Positions 43,734 to 52,346 of a stretch of DNA of 64,000 nt are shown in pieces. The position numbers were made by a program, and so were the translations under genes. Location: assembly GCF_900113695.1 (NCBI RefSeq), contig NZ_FOQH01000001.1, forward strand, positions 558,001 through 622,000, read 5' to 3'. The stretch's first letter is position 1; every line of letters starts with the position of its first letter. Origin of the DNA: Albimonas pacifica (GTDB lineage Bacteria > Pseudomonadota > Alphaproteobacteria > Rhodobacterales > Rhodobacteraceae). Below the pieces are notes generated by a model that did no database searches, was not told where the DNA came from, and worked only from the letters and a program-made list of their open reading frames with translations.

Positions 43734-45866
43734 ATGCTCCTCTCCACCCGCATCGCCATCATCGTCTCCCTCGCCTTCGTCTTCGCCTTCGGCTCGCTCC
43801 TCGCCATCGGCCTGCAGCGCGAGGCGCTGGCGGTGCGCCCCCACACCGACGTCGCCATCGCCGGCGAGGCCGCGCTGTGGCGCAAGATCGTCGAGCTCGA
43901 GACCCTGCGCCTCGCCGAGCTGCGCGAGGAGATCGCCGCCGAGCCCGCGGTGGTCGAGGCCGCCGGGGCCGGCGACCTCTCCCGCCTGCGCAGGCTGGGG
44001 GCGGTGCTGCTCCAGTCCCGGCTGATGGCCGAGGAGGTCTCGGACGTGCAGCTCCTCGACGCGCAGGGGCGGGTGATCTACGCCTCCGCCGCCTCGGCCG
44101 AGCCGCCGCCGCTGCTCGACGTGGCGACGGTTGGCGCGGTGCTCGACGGGCCCTCCATCGGCGGCGTGCGGCAGGTGGCGCCGGGGGCGTTCCGGGTGGT
44201 CTCTGCGGCGCGCTTCGGGGCCTGGGCGGGGGCGCCCACGGTGATCGCGGTGGGGGTGAACGCCGCCCGCCCGCTGGAGGCCTTCGCCGAGGCGATGCAG
44301 TCGGAGGCCTATCTGCTCTCCACCCGCGGCCGGCTGGTCGAGGGCACCGCGCCGCGCCTGTGGCGCGAGCTGGCGATCGAGCTGCCCCAGCGGGTGGGCG
44401 TGGTGCGCCAGGCGCCGCTGGACGAGCGGCTGTTCTCGGTGACCGCGATCCCCATCGCCGACATCTCCGCGGGCTCGGCGGGGCTGCTGGTGGCGGTGCA
44501 GGACGCGACGCCCAGCCTGAAGGCGCTGCAGCGGCTGACCGCGGCGACCATGGCGGTGATGATCGCGGTGGCGCTGGCGACGGTGGGGGGGCTGTGGCTC
44601 TACCTTCGGGTCAGCTTCGCGCCCCTGCAGCGCGCGGTCGGCACCCTCGGCGCGCTGGCCCGCGGGGACATGTCCGCCCGCCTGCCGCCCGGGGGCGACG
44701 ACGAGATCGGGCAGATCGCCTCCGCCGTCGCCCGCCTGCGCCGCAGCCTGCGCGCGCTCGACGACGCGCGCCGCCAGCGCGAGCTGCAGCGCCGCCGGCA
44801 GGAGCGCTTCGTGCGCCGCCAGATGGAGGCCCTGGCCGAGACGCTGGAGCCCGGCGCGCGCGAGGAGGTGCTGGCCGACCTCCGCCGCATCGTCGCGGCC
44901 ACCCGCGGCGCGGGCGAGGCCGGCTCCGACGCCCCCGCGCCGGCCGCCGCCGAGGCGCCCGCGGCCGAGGCCGCCCCCGGCGACACCGTCGCCCGCCTGA
45001 TCCGCGAGGACGACCAGCTCGGCCCCATCGCCGCCGTGCTCCAGCAGATGTCGGGCCGGGTGGTCGACCAGCACCGGCGCCTGTCCGAGCTCGTCGCCCG
45101 CCTGCGCGAGGCGCTGGTGCGCGAGACGCGGCTCGCCTCCCTCCAGCAGGAGCTCGCCATCGCGCGGGAGCTTCAGCACTCGGTGCTGCCCGCGGACATG
45201 GCGGACCGGCCGGGCTATGCGGTGAAGGGGGTGATGGAGTCGGCCCAGGAGGTCGGCGGCGACTTCTACGACTTCTTCGAGCGGCCCGACGGGCGGCTGG
45301 TGTTCGTGATCGCCGACGTCTCGGGCAAGGGGGTGCCGGCGGCGTTCTTCATGGCGATCTCGCGCACGCTGCTGAAGGCCATCGCCCTGTTCGAGCCGGA
45401 TCCCGCGCAATGCATCCGCCAGCTCAACGACCTGCTGGCGGTGGACAACGACCGGATGATGTTCGTGACCCTGCTGTTCGGCATCTTCGACCCCGCCGCC
45501 GGCCGGGCCGAGATCGTCAACGCCGGCCACCTGCCCCCCGTCCGCCTCGGCCGCGAGGGCGCGGCGCTGGTGCCCTCGACCGGGGACATGGCGGTGGCGG
45601 TGGCCGAGGGGCTGGAGTTCACCACCCTGGCGATCGACCTCGAGCCGGGGGAGAGCCTCGTGCTCTACACCGACGGCGTCACCGAAGCCTTCGACGCGGC
45701 GGGCGACCAGTTCGGCGAGCAGCGGATGGTCGACCGCCTCGCCCCCCTCGGCGGCGCCGGGCCGGAGACGGTGGCGGCGGCGATGCTGGAGACGGTGAAG
45801 GCCTTCGAGCAGGGGGTGGAGCAGTCGGACGACATCACCCTGCTGATCGTGCGGCGGGCGGGCTAG
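43734..45866 (+). CDS. Membrane sensor with HAMP and SpoIIE/PP2C-type serine phosphatase domain
   Basis: 710 aa. Helix 1 (about 7-26), large periplasmic sensor to about 265, helix 2 (LTAATMAVMIAVALATVGGLWLYL), HAMP with LARGDMSARLPPGGDDEIGQI, a helical coiled region, a Pro/Ala linker, then the phosphatase: LQHSVLPADM, EVGGDFYDFFERPDGRLVF (GGDFYD near 507), DVSGKGVPAAFFMA, VNAGHLPPV, LYTDGVTEAFD and SDDITLLIV. All metal Asp residues are present. In RsbU/SpoIIE systems it dephosphorylates the STAS antagonist and so frees the anti-sigma partner. Three bases separate it from the MFS-like gene. Confidence 0.93.
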   Translation: MLLSTRIAIIVSLAFVFAFGSLLAIGLQREALAVRPHTDVAIAGEAALWRKIVELETLRLAELREEIAAEPAVVEAAGAGDLSRLRRLGAVLLQSRLMAEEVSDVQLLDAQGRVIYASAASAEPPPLLDVATVGAVLDGPSIGGVRQVAPGAFRVVSAARFGAWAGAPTVIAVGVNAARPLEAFAEAMQSEAYLLSTRGRLVEGTAPRLWRELAIELPQRVGVVRQAPLDERLFSVTAIPIADISAGSAGLLVAVQDATPSLKALQRLTAATMAVMIAVALATVGGLWLYLRVSFAPLQRAVGTLGALARGDMSARLPPGGDDEIGQIASAVARLRRSLRALDDARRQRELQRRRQERFVRRQMEALAETLEPGAREEVLADLRRIVAATRGAGEAGSDAPAPAAAEAPAAEAAPGDTVARLIREDDQLGPIAAVLQQMSGRVVDQHRRLSELVARLREALVRETRLASLQQELAIARELQHSVLPADMADRPGYAVKGVMESAQEVGGDFYDFFERPDGRLVFVIADVSGKGVPAAFFMAISRTLLKAIALFEPDPAQCIRQLNDLLAVDNDRMMFVTLLFGIFDPAAGRAEIVNAGHLPPVRLGREGAALVPSTGDMAVAVAEGLEFTTLAIDLEPGESLVLYTDGVTEAFDAAGDQFGEQRMVDRLAPLGGAGPETVAAAMLETVKAFEQGVEQSDDITLLIVRRAG

Positions 45867-45880
45867 GCGGGCGGTCTACA

Positions 45881-46151
45881 GGCGCCCTGCGGGCGGGCTT
45901 GGCAGGGGCGCGCCTGCCGCGGGGCCTGCGAGGGGTTGGGGAGGGGGGAGCCTCCGGCGGGCTCCTGACTCACCCAAGAACAAGACGCCCGCGCCCGTCC
46001 TCCGGATCCGTCCATCGCGGCCGATGCCTGAGCGACTCGCCCGCCCCGGTCAAGGACAAGCCGCCTTCGGCGGTCGCTTCGCGATCCTTGACCGGGGCGG
46101 GCGAGTCGCTCTTGCGGCATCCGCGATGGACGGCTCCGGAGAACAGGCGCT
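45881..46151 (+). repeat. Intergenic palindromic element, copy 2
   Basis: Between the convergent SpoIIE and crotonase genes. GC-rich end motif at 45881, GAGCC/GGCTC hairpin near 45949-45964, then core arms 46030-46056 and 46085-46111, 27-bp perfect inverted repeats identical in sequence to copy 1. The 28-nt loop holds mini-hairpins CCGCC-ttc-GGCGG and TCGC-ttc-GCGA. It also fills the 380-bp gap, where nothing else is seen. Confidence 0.85.
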
Positions 46152-46247
46152 CCCGGGGAGCCTGTGGCACGGGGCGCCGCTGGGCGGGCCGGGGCGCGGG
46201 CCGGCAGGAGTGGGGGGCGATGCGGCGGGCGCGGGCGCGCGCCGGGG

Positions 46248-47084
46248 TCAGGAGGCGGAGGGGTCGAAGGGCTTGTCGCGCTCGCGCACCAGGCCCGCGA
46301 CGGAGGCGCCGTCGCGGCGGAAACGGGAGAGGTAGGCGCTGCTGGAGCCGGAGGTGAAGGCGAGCGCCTGGATCTCGGTCCCCGCGCGCAGGCCGGCGCG
46401 GATCCCCATTGCCTCCATCTGGCGGTGCACGGCGCGCTTGTTGAACTGCTGCACGTCGGGGGGGACCAGGGCCACGCGCTCGGCGAAGGCCAGCGTGGCG
46501 TCTTCGAGCGCGTCGAGCGGGAAGGCGCGGGTGGCGTAGCCGTCGGAGACCGCTTCCAGGCCGGTGATCGAGTCGCCGGTCAGATACATCTCCATCGCCC
46601 GGCGCATGCCGTGCAGCCAGGGGTGGAACTGCATGTCGGGCGGGGACATCAGGCGGGTCGGCGGGTAGCCGATGGCCGCGTCCTCGGCGACGTAGACCAC
46701 GTCGCAGGCGGCCGCGAGCTCGGACCCGCCGGCGAGGCAGTGGCCATGCACCTGGGCGATCACCGGCTTGGCCAGGTCCCAGACGCGGAACCAGCCCTCG
46801 ACCACGTGCCGCGCCCAGTCGTTGCCGCCGCGGGCGGTGTGGTAGGGTCGCCCCTCCTCGTTGTTCGCCGAGAGGTCGTAGCCGGCCGAGAAGCTGGGGC
46901 CGGCGCCGCGGATCACGGTGACGTGGATCTCGGGGTCGAGGTCGGCTTTCTCCAGTTCCTCGAAGATCCGGCCGCGCAGCTCGTTCGAGAGCGCGTTGCG
47001 CTTCTCGGGGCGGTTCAGGGTCAGGCGGCGCACCCTGGGGCGGGGCGTGTCGACCAGCAGGACGTCGGGGCCGGTGAGGGGCAT
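46248..47084 (-). CDS. Enoyl-CoA hydratase/crotonase-family protein
   Basis: 278 aa. RLTLNRPEKRNALSNELRG, oxyanion loop GPSFSAGYDLSAN and VHGHCLAGGSELAAACDVVYV are the crotonase marks. The helix carrying the usual two catalytic Glu reads IGYPPTRLMSPPDMQFHPW, without Glu at either place, so it may be a hydrolase, isomerase or other crotonase variant rather than a hydratase. Stands upstream of a second crotonase in the same strand run. Confidence 0.82.
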   Translation of the reverse strand: MPLTGPDVLLVDTPRPRVRRLTLNRPEKRNALSNELRGRIFEELEKADLDPEIHVTVIRGAGPSFSAGYDLSANNEEGRPYHTARGGNDWARHVVEGWFRVWDLAKPVIAQVHGHCLAGGSELAAACDVVYVAEDAAIGYPPTRLMSPPDMQFHPWLHGMRRAMEMYLTGDSITGLEAVSDGYATRAFPLDALEDATLAFAERVALVPPDVQQFNKRAVHRQMEAMGIRAGLRAGTEIQALAFTSGSSSAYLSRFRRDGASVAGLVRERDKPFDPSAS

Positions 47085-47207
47085 CGTGGGGCCTTTCGCG
47101 ATGGGGGCGCCGACCGGCGCAGGGCCGGAGAGGAGCGGGCGTCGGCAGAGGCCCCGGGTCGAGCCCGGGGCGCCCCGTGGGGCGGGCGTCGCGCCCTTGC
47201 GGCGGGG

Positions 47208-48059
47208 CTACTTCGCTTTCGCCTCGCGGCGGATGATCTCGGCGCCCTTGGGGTCGACCAGCATGCCGTGGACGATCTCGTTATGGGCGTGGCCCATCTG
47301 GTGGAGGCTCATCGCGGCCGCCTGCACGGTCTGGAAGCCCTGCGCGTCCTGGGCCTGGTTCATCGCCTGCTTCGCCAGCCGCAGGCCGAAGGCGGGGCGC
47401 TGGGCGATGCGCTCGGCCAGCGCCAGGGTCTCGGCCGCCAGGTCCGCTCGGGGGACGACGCGATTGACGAAGCCCATGCGCTCGGCCTCCGTCGCGGAGA
47501 ACGGCGCCCCGGTGAACAGCAGCTCCTTGGCCTTGCGAATTCCAAAATCCCATGGGTGGGAGAACCACTCCACGCCGTTGACGCCGAAGGCGACGGTGGG
47601 GTCGGAGAACTGGGCGTCTTCGGAGGCCACCACCAGGTCGCAGACCGCCACCAGCATCAGGCCGCCGGCGATGGCCTTGCCCTGCACCTGGGCGATGGTG
47701 GGTTTCGGAAGATCCCGCCAGCGGCGGCAGAAGCCGAGGTAGATTTCTTCTTCACGCGCTTGCCGACCCGACACGCCGGGTTCCTCCGCCGCCGCGCCGC
47801 CCCAGGAGGTGACGGGGGTGAAGCGGGTCATGTCGCGGGCGCCGCTGAGGTCGTGGCCCGAGGAGAAATGCGGGTCGTCGCCGGCGAGGATGATGACCTT
47901 CACGGCCGGATCATGGGCGGCCCGGTCGAAGGCCGCGTCCAGCTCGTAGAGCAGGTCCTCGTTCTGGGCGTTGCGCATCTCGGGGCGGGCGAGGGTGATC
48001 CGGGCGACGCCCGTCGCGGGGGTCTCGTAGCGGATCGTCTCGTAGCTGGGGGCGGTCAT
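47208..48059 (-). CDS. Enoyl-CoA hydratase/crotonase-family protein
   Basis: 283 aa from ATG 48059 (GGAGCCCCCC before it). ARITLARPEMRNAQNEDLL, oxyanion loop DPHFSSGHDLSGARD, QGKAIAGGLMLVAVCDLVV. The active-site segment FGVNGVEWFSHPWDFG has a single Glu in a nonstandard spot. An insertion of about 35 aa after the oxyanion loop carries SGRQAREEEIYLGFCRRWRD. Follows an acyl-CoA dehydrogenase gene by 71 bases and likely belongs to its operon. Confidence 0.84.
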   Translation of the reverse strand: MTAPSYETIRYETPATGVARITLARPEMRNAQNEDLLYELDAAFDRAAHDPAVKVIILAGDDPHFSSGHDLSGARDMTRFTPVTSWGGAAAEEPGVSGRQAREEEIYLGFCRRWRDLPKPTIAQVQGKAIAGGLMLVAVCDLVVASEDAQFSDPTVAFGVNGVEWFSHPWDFGIRKAKELLFTGAPFSATEAERMGFVNRVVPRADLAAETLALAERIAQRPAFGLRLAKQAMNQAQDAQGFQTVQAAAMSLHQMGHAHNEIVHGMLVDPKGAEIIRREAKAK

Positions 48060-48130
48060 GGGGGGCTCCTCCGGGCGCGCGTCGGCGCGGGCCGCCGGAG
48101 CGGCCCGCGCGATTGGCTCTGGAAAGGGCC

Positions 48131-49300
48131 TCAGCCCGCGGCCATGCCGGTGGTCGAGGCCGCCGAGGCGGGGGCCTGCGCGCCCGCCGCGATCAGCCGG
48201 CGCAGGTGCCATTCGCCGTCGCCGAACTGGGCCTCGAGGACCGAGAGGCGCTTGTAGAAGTGGCTCGCGCTCAGCTCGTCGGTCATGCCCATGCCGCCGT
48301 GGAGCTGCACCGCCTGGCCGCCGATGAAGCGCGAGGCGCGGGCGCATTGCACCTTGGCGCGGGCGACCGCCAGGGCGGCGCCGGGGCGGGCCTCGTCGAC
48401 CGCCGTGAGGGCGGCGTGCACGGCGGCGCGGGTCTCCTCGCACAGGATGTTCATGTCGACGAGCCGGTGCTGGATCACCTGGAACTCCGACAGCGCGCGG
48501 CCGAACTGCTTGCGCTGCTTGAGGTAGTCCAGCGTGGTGGCGGCGGCGGCATGCATGGCGCCCACGGCCTCGGCGCAGGCGGCCAGCGTGCCGCGGTCGA
48601 GGAGCGCGTCGATGGCGGCCAGCCGGTCCTCCTCGCCGCCCAGAAGGGCGTCCGCCCCCAGGGACACGCCCGAGAAGGTGGCCGCGGCGCCCTTGCGCCC
48701 GTCCATGGCCGGGGAAACGTTCAGCGAGACGCCCTCGGCCTTGCCCGGGACGAGGAACAGGCCGACGGGGCCCGACGCGTCGCCGATCCGGGCCGAGACC
48801 ACCAGCAGGTCGGCGGCGTGCGCCCCGATGGCGAAGGTCTTGGCGCCGTCGAGCTTGAAGCCGTCGCCGGAGCGGGCGGCGATGGCCTCGACATGGTCGC
48901 GCGCGAAGCCGGAGGCGGGCTCGGCGTGCAGGAGGGCCATCAGGCACGCGCCCTCGGCGACCTTGCCGAGGATTTCCTGCTGGGCCGGCGTGCCCAGCTG
49001 GGCGACCGCGCCGGCGCCGAGCACCAGGGTGGGGAGCAGGGGCTCCATAGCCAGGTGCTTGCCGGCCGTCGCCAGAAGGATCGAGAGCTCCGTCAGGCCG
49101 CCGTCGGAGCCGCCGGCGGCCTCGGGCAGGGCGAGGCCGAGCCAGCCCATCTCGGCGTAGGTCTTCCATTCCTCGCGGCCGAAGCCGTCCTCGGTGTCGC
49201 GCGAGAGTTTCTTGGAGTGCTCGGGGCCGTAGCGGTCGGCGAACCAGGCCTCGGCGGACTCGGACAGGAGCTGGCGCTCCTCGGTGGAGAATGCGGTCAT
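48131..49300 (-). CDS. Acyl-CoA dehydrogenase, subunit lacking the C-terminal GGT/S-E motif
   Basis: 389 aa from ATG 49300. ACAD fold with EERQLLSESAEAWFADRYG, WLGLALPEAAGGSDGG, LKQRKQFGRALSEFQVIQHR and VQLHGGMGMTDELSASHFYKR. It lacks the TEPxxGSD and GGTSEI segments that bind FAD in the partner gene. Heterotetrameric ACADs (for example actinobacterial ChsE1-ChsE2) pair one subunit of each kind, so this and the 49312-50535 product probably form one enzyme (inferred). Gap between them is 11 bases. Confidence 0.87.
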   Translation of the reverse strand: MTAFSTEERQLLSESAEAWFADRYGPEHSKKLSRDTEDGFGREEWKTYAEMGWLGLALPEAAGGSDGGLTELSILLATAGKHLAMEPLLPTLVLGAGAVAQLGTPAQQEILGKVAEGACLMALLHAEPASGFARDHVEAIAARSGDGFKLDGAKTFAIGAHAADLLVVSARIGDASGPVGLFLVPGKAEGVSLNVSPAMDGRKGAAATFSGVSLGADALLGGEEDRLAAIDALLDRGTLAACAEAVGAMHAAAATTLDYLKQRKQFGRALSEFQVIQHRLVDMNILCEETRAAVHAALTAVDEARPGAALAVARAKVQCARASRFIGGQAVQLHGGMGMTDELSASHFYKRLSVLEAQFGDGEWHLRRLIAAGAQAPASAASTTGMAAG

Positions 49301-49311
49301 GGTCCCCTCCC

Positions 49312-50535
49312 TCAGAGCCCCAGGGCGCCCTTGGCGATGATGTTGCGCTGGATCTCGGAGCTGCCCCCGTAGATCGTGGCGGCGCGGCGGTGCAGGTGCT
49401 CGGCGAGGATGCCGGCCATCTCGGCGGGGCCCATCAGCTCGCCGTTCCAGCCGGCCATAAGCGCGTCGGCCTGGTAGGCGAGGCCGTGGCGGGCGAGCGC
49501 GTCGGTCATCGCCTGCAGGATCGCCTGCTGAAGCTCCGAGCCGCGGATCTTCAGCGCCGCCGCGCCGATCAGCGAGGGCTGGTCGGCGGCGGACTGGTGG
49601 GCGGCGTGCTGGTCGGCGACCAGCGCCTCGAGGGTGGCGAACTGCACTTCCAGCTCCGCCACGCGGCGCTGGAATTCGGGGGACTCGGAGAGGGGCTTGC
49701 CCCCCTCCATGGTCTTCGCCAGCACGCCCTTGAGCTGGTCGAGGTAGCGGACCATCGAGCCGAGCTCGGCCACGCCCACGCGCTCGTTCGCCAGCAGGAA
49801 CTTGGCGTAATCCCAGCCCTTGTTCTCTTCCCCGATCAGGTTCTCGGCGGGGACGCGGACGTCGTCGAAGAAGACCTCGTTGACGTGGTGGCCCATGTCG
49901 AGGGTGATGATCGGGCGCACGGTGATGCCCGGGGACTTCATGTCGATCAGCAGGAAGGAGATGCCCTTCTGCGGCTTCGCCTCGGGGTCGGTGCGCACCA
50001 GGCAGAAGCACCAGTCGGCCCAGTGGGCGAGCGTCGTCCAGATCTTCTGGCCGGTGACGCGGTAATGCGCGCCGTCGTCGTCCACGCCCTTCACCGCGCG
50101 GGTGCGCAGGGACGCCAGATCCGAGCCCGAGCCGGGCTCGGAATACCCCTGGCACCACCAGGTGGTGTTCTTGAGGATGCCGGGGAGGTGCTGCGCCTTC
50201 TGCTCCGGGGTTCCGAAGGTGTAGATGACGGGGCCGACCATGGTGACGCCGAAGGGGACCAGCCAGGGGGCGCCGGCGCGGCCGGTCTCCTCGCGGAAGA
50301 TGGCGGCTTCCTCGGCGGACCAGCCCTGGCCGCCGGCCTCCCTGGGCCAGTTGCCGCCGAGCCAGCCCTTCTCGCCGAGCGCCTGGAGCCAGCCGTCGTA
50401 TTCCTCTTTCGTGAGGTGCTGGCCGAGGTCGAGCTTCTTGCGCAGTTCGGGCCCGATCCGGGCGGCGCAGAAATCGCGAACCTCCTGCCGGAAGGACTCC
50501 AGCGAGGGGTCGCGGGCGAGGGCGTTGATGAACAT
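49312..50535 (-). CDS. Acyl-CoA dehydrogenase, FAD-binding partner subunit
   Basis: 407 aa. LGGNWPREAGGQGWSAEEAAIF, CQGYSEPGSGSDLASLRT, TGQKIWTTLAHWADWCFCLVRT and the C-terminal ATIYGGSSEIQRNIIAKGALGL are full ACAD marks. This branch often acts on bulky or branched acyl-CoA. First gene of a run with its partner and two crotonases. A palindromic TTGACTAGCCAA lies about 100 bases upstream of its start. Confidence 0.9.
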   Translation of the reverse strand: MFINALARDPSLESFRQEVRDFCAARIGPELRKKLDLGQHLTKEEYDGWLQALGEKGWLGGNWPREAGGQGWSAEEAAIFREETGRAGAPWLVPFGVTMVGPVIYTFGTPEQKAQHLPGILKNTTWWCQGYSEPGSGSDLASLRTRAVKGVDDDGAHYRVTGQKIWTTLAHWADWCFCLVRTDPEAKPQKGISFLLIDMKSPGITVRPIITLDMGHHVNEVFFDDVRVPAENLIGEENKGWDYAKFLLANERVGVAELGSMVRYLDQLKGVLAKTMEGGKPLSESPEFQRRVAELEVQFATLEALVADQHAAHQSAADQPSLIGAAALKIRGSELQQAILQAMTDALARHGLAYQADALMAGWNGELMGPAEMAGILAEHLHRRAATIYGGSSEIQRNIIAKGALGL

Positions 50536-50630
50536 GAGCCTCCTCCCGTGGGGCTGTCCCGCCGCGGCCCGGCTTCTGCGTCCGGAGGGGCGGGGCGGCG
50601 CGCGCGGGGGATTCGCCCGCGGCGGCCTAG

Positions 50631-50642
50631 TTGACTAGCCAA
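50631..50642. promoter_or_regulatory. Candidate TetR operator TTGACTAGCCAA upstream of the acyl-CoA dehydrogenase pair
   Basis: Near-perfect palindrome (read on the minus strand TTGGCTAGTCAA) matching the TTGGTTAGTTAA site at 11972. It is surrounded by ACCGGTTAAAT, an AT-rich patch in GC-rich DNA, about 100 bases before the gene start at 50535. Likely part of the promoter and bound by the same regulator. Confidence 0.45.
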
Positions 50643-50724
50643 CCGGTTAAATCGGGACGAGGCCGCAGGCAAGGTTTCCCTCATGCGCACGGCGGGCGCC
50701 AAGGCCGCAGAGGAGCGGCCTACA

Positions 50725-51001
50725 GGCGCCCTGCGGGCGGGCTTGGCTGGGGCGGCGTATGTGGGGAGGGTCGGAGGGAAGGGCTGGCGGGGGAGCCTCC
50801 GGCGGGCTCGGGAACTCACCAGGGAACAAGCCCCGCGCCTGTTCCCCGGCGCCGCCCATCGCTTCTGGCCTGCCTGAGCGACCTAGCCCCCACGGGTCAA
50901 GGACAAGCCGCGCGGAGCGCGGTCGCTGCGCGATCCTTGACCCGCGGGGGCTAGGTCGCTCCGTTGGCCGCCAGCGACGGACGGCTCCGGGGAACAGGCG
51001 C
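50725..51001 (+). repeat. Intergenic palindromic element, copy 3
   Basis: Between two minus-strand genes. End motif at 50725. Core arms 50876-50903 and 50934-50961 (28 bp, one mismatch) have a different middle sequence (CTAGCCCCC) from copies 1 and 2, matched on the opposite arm. Loop mini-hairpins CCGCGC-gga-GCGCGG and TCGC-tgc-GCGA. Outer arms end at GGAACAGGCGC near 51001. Confidence 0.85.
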
Positions 51002-51042
51002 TCGACGAGGGATGTTCGGGGCGGGGCGCCCGGGGGCGGGCG

Positions 51043-52335
51043 TCAGAGGCCGAGCCGGTCCATGAGCTTGTATTTCTGCACCGTCGCCCAGATGCCCAGG
51101 CCCCGGAAGGCGTGGAAGGGGATCGGGCGCAGCGGGGTGACGGGCGCGTCGAGCGCCTCGGGCGGGCGGCCGGCGGCCCAGTCGCCGAGGACGCGGCCGA
51201 GCGCCACCGTGATGGCCACGCCGCGGCCGTTGAAGCCGCCGGAGCTGAGCACGTTGGGGGCCAGAAGGTGCAGATGGGGAAAATGGTCGACCGTCATCGC
51301 CACCGAGCCGCCCCAGGCGTGGGTCCACTCGAAATCCGCGAGGTCGGGGATCATCCGGCAGGCGATGCGGCGCAGGTCCTCGTGGTCGCCGGGCACGCGG
51401 GCGTCGTTGAAGCCGCTGCGCCCGCCGATCACGAAGCGGCCCTCGGGGGACATCCGGAAATAGGTGGTCAGGCGCTGGGTGTCGGAGCCGTGGTGGCCCC
51501 GCGGCATCAGCGTGCGGCGCAGGTTCTCGGGCAGGATCTCGGTCGCGACCTGCACCGAGCGCACCGGGACCACCGAGCGGCGAAGGCGGTCGTGCACGCC
51601 GTCGCCGTAGCCGTTGAGGCAGACCAGCGCCTTCTTCGCCGTGACGGCGCCGGCGGCGGTGCGGACCGTGACGCGCTCGGCGCCGGGCTCGATGGCGGTG
51701 GCGCGGCTGCGGGCGTGGATGCGCACGCCGCGGGCCTCGGCGGCCTCGGCGAGGCCCAGCGCCAGCTTCAGGGGCTGCACCGTGCCGCCGGTCTCGTGCA
51801 CCGCGCCGCCGACGTAGTGGTCGAAGCCGAGCAGGGAGGCGATCTCGTCGCGGTCGAGCGCGCGGACGGGGCGGCCCAGCGCCTGCCACTGGCGGGCGCG
51901 CTCGCGCAGCGGGGGCAGGCCTGCGACGTTGACCGCGGTCTGGACGAAGCCGCCGCGCCGGGGGTCGCAGTCGATGCCGAGCCGCGCGACCAGGTCGAAG
52001 AGGTAGTCGGCGTCGTCCATGGCGAGGCGGATGAAGCGGCCGCCCAGGTCCTCGCCGAAGCGGGCGAGGACCGTCTCGGGGTCCTCCTTCAGGCCGGGGT
52101 TCACCTGGCCGCCGTTGCGGCCCGAGGCGCCCCAGCCGGGGGTCATGGCCTCCAGGACGACGACCGAAAGGCCCCGCTCGGCCGCGTGCAGGGCGGCGGA
52201 GAGGCCGGAGAAGCCTCCGCCGATCACCACCAGGTCCGCCTCGGCCTCGCCCGTGAGGGCGGGGCGGTCGGGCGGCGGAGGGGCCGTGGCGGTCCACAGC
52301 GAGTTGGCGATGACGGGGCTTTCGTCGTGGATCAT
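51043..52335 (-). CDS. FAD-dependent oxidoreductase (PuuB/DadA-like amine oxidase)
   Basis: 430 aa. N-terminal FAD Rossmann DLVVIGGGFSGLSAALHAAERG with the acidic end ...VVVLEA and GWGASGRNGGQVNPG, typical of gamma-glutamylputrescine oxidase and related DAO-fold enzymes. Later GGTVQPLKLALGLAEAA, VPVRSVQVATEILP and GVAITVALGRVLGDWAAG. Oxidises a primary or secondary amine to aldehyde or imine. Operon with the next FAD oxidoreductase and an aminotransferase suggests polyamine or amino-acid catabolism. Confidence 0.87.
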   Translation of the reverse strand: MIHDESPVIANSLWTATAPPPPDRPALTGEAEADLVVIGGGFSGLSAALHAAERGLSVVVLEAMTPGWGASGRNGGQVNPGLKEDPETVLARFGEDLGGRFIRLAMDDADYLFDLVARLGIDCDPRRGGFVQTAVNVAGLPPLRERARQWQALGRPVRALDRDEIASLLGFDHYVGGAVHETGGTVQPLKLALGLAEAAEARGVRIHARSRATAIEPGAERVTVRTAAGAVTAKKALVCLNGYGDGVHDRLRRSVVPVRSVQVATEILPENLRRTLMPRGHHGSDTQRLTTYFRMSPEGRFVIGGRSGFNDARVPGDHEDLRRIACRMIPDLADFEWTHAWGGSVAMTVDHFPHLHLLAPNVLSSGGFNGRGVAITVALGRVLGDWAAGRPPEALDAPVTPLRPIPFHAFRGLGIWATVQKYKLMDRLGL

Positions 52336-52346
52336 CGGGGGAGCCT

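Noticed and set aside
41448-45530. A 1360-codon open frame on the minus strand across the SpoIIE and MFS-like genes, and a similar 1374-codon frame on the plus strand (42233-46357)
   Set aside because: Both are shadows produced by extreme GC content. They are Arg/Pro/Gly/His-rich, have no domains, and the other frame carries clear family motifs.
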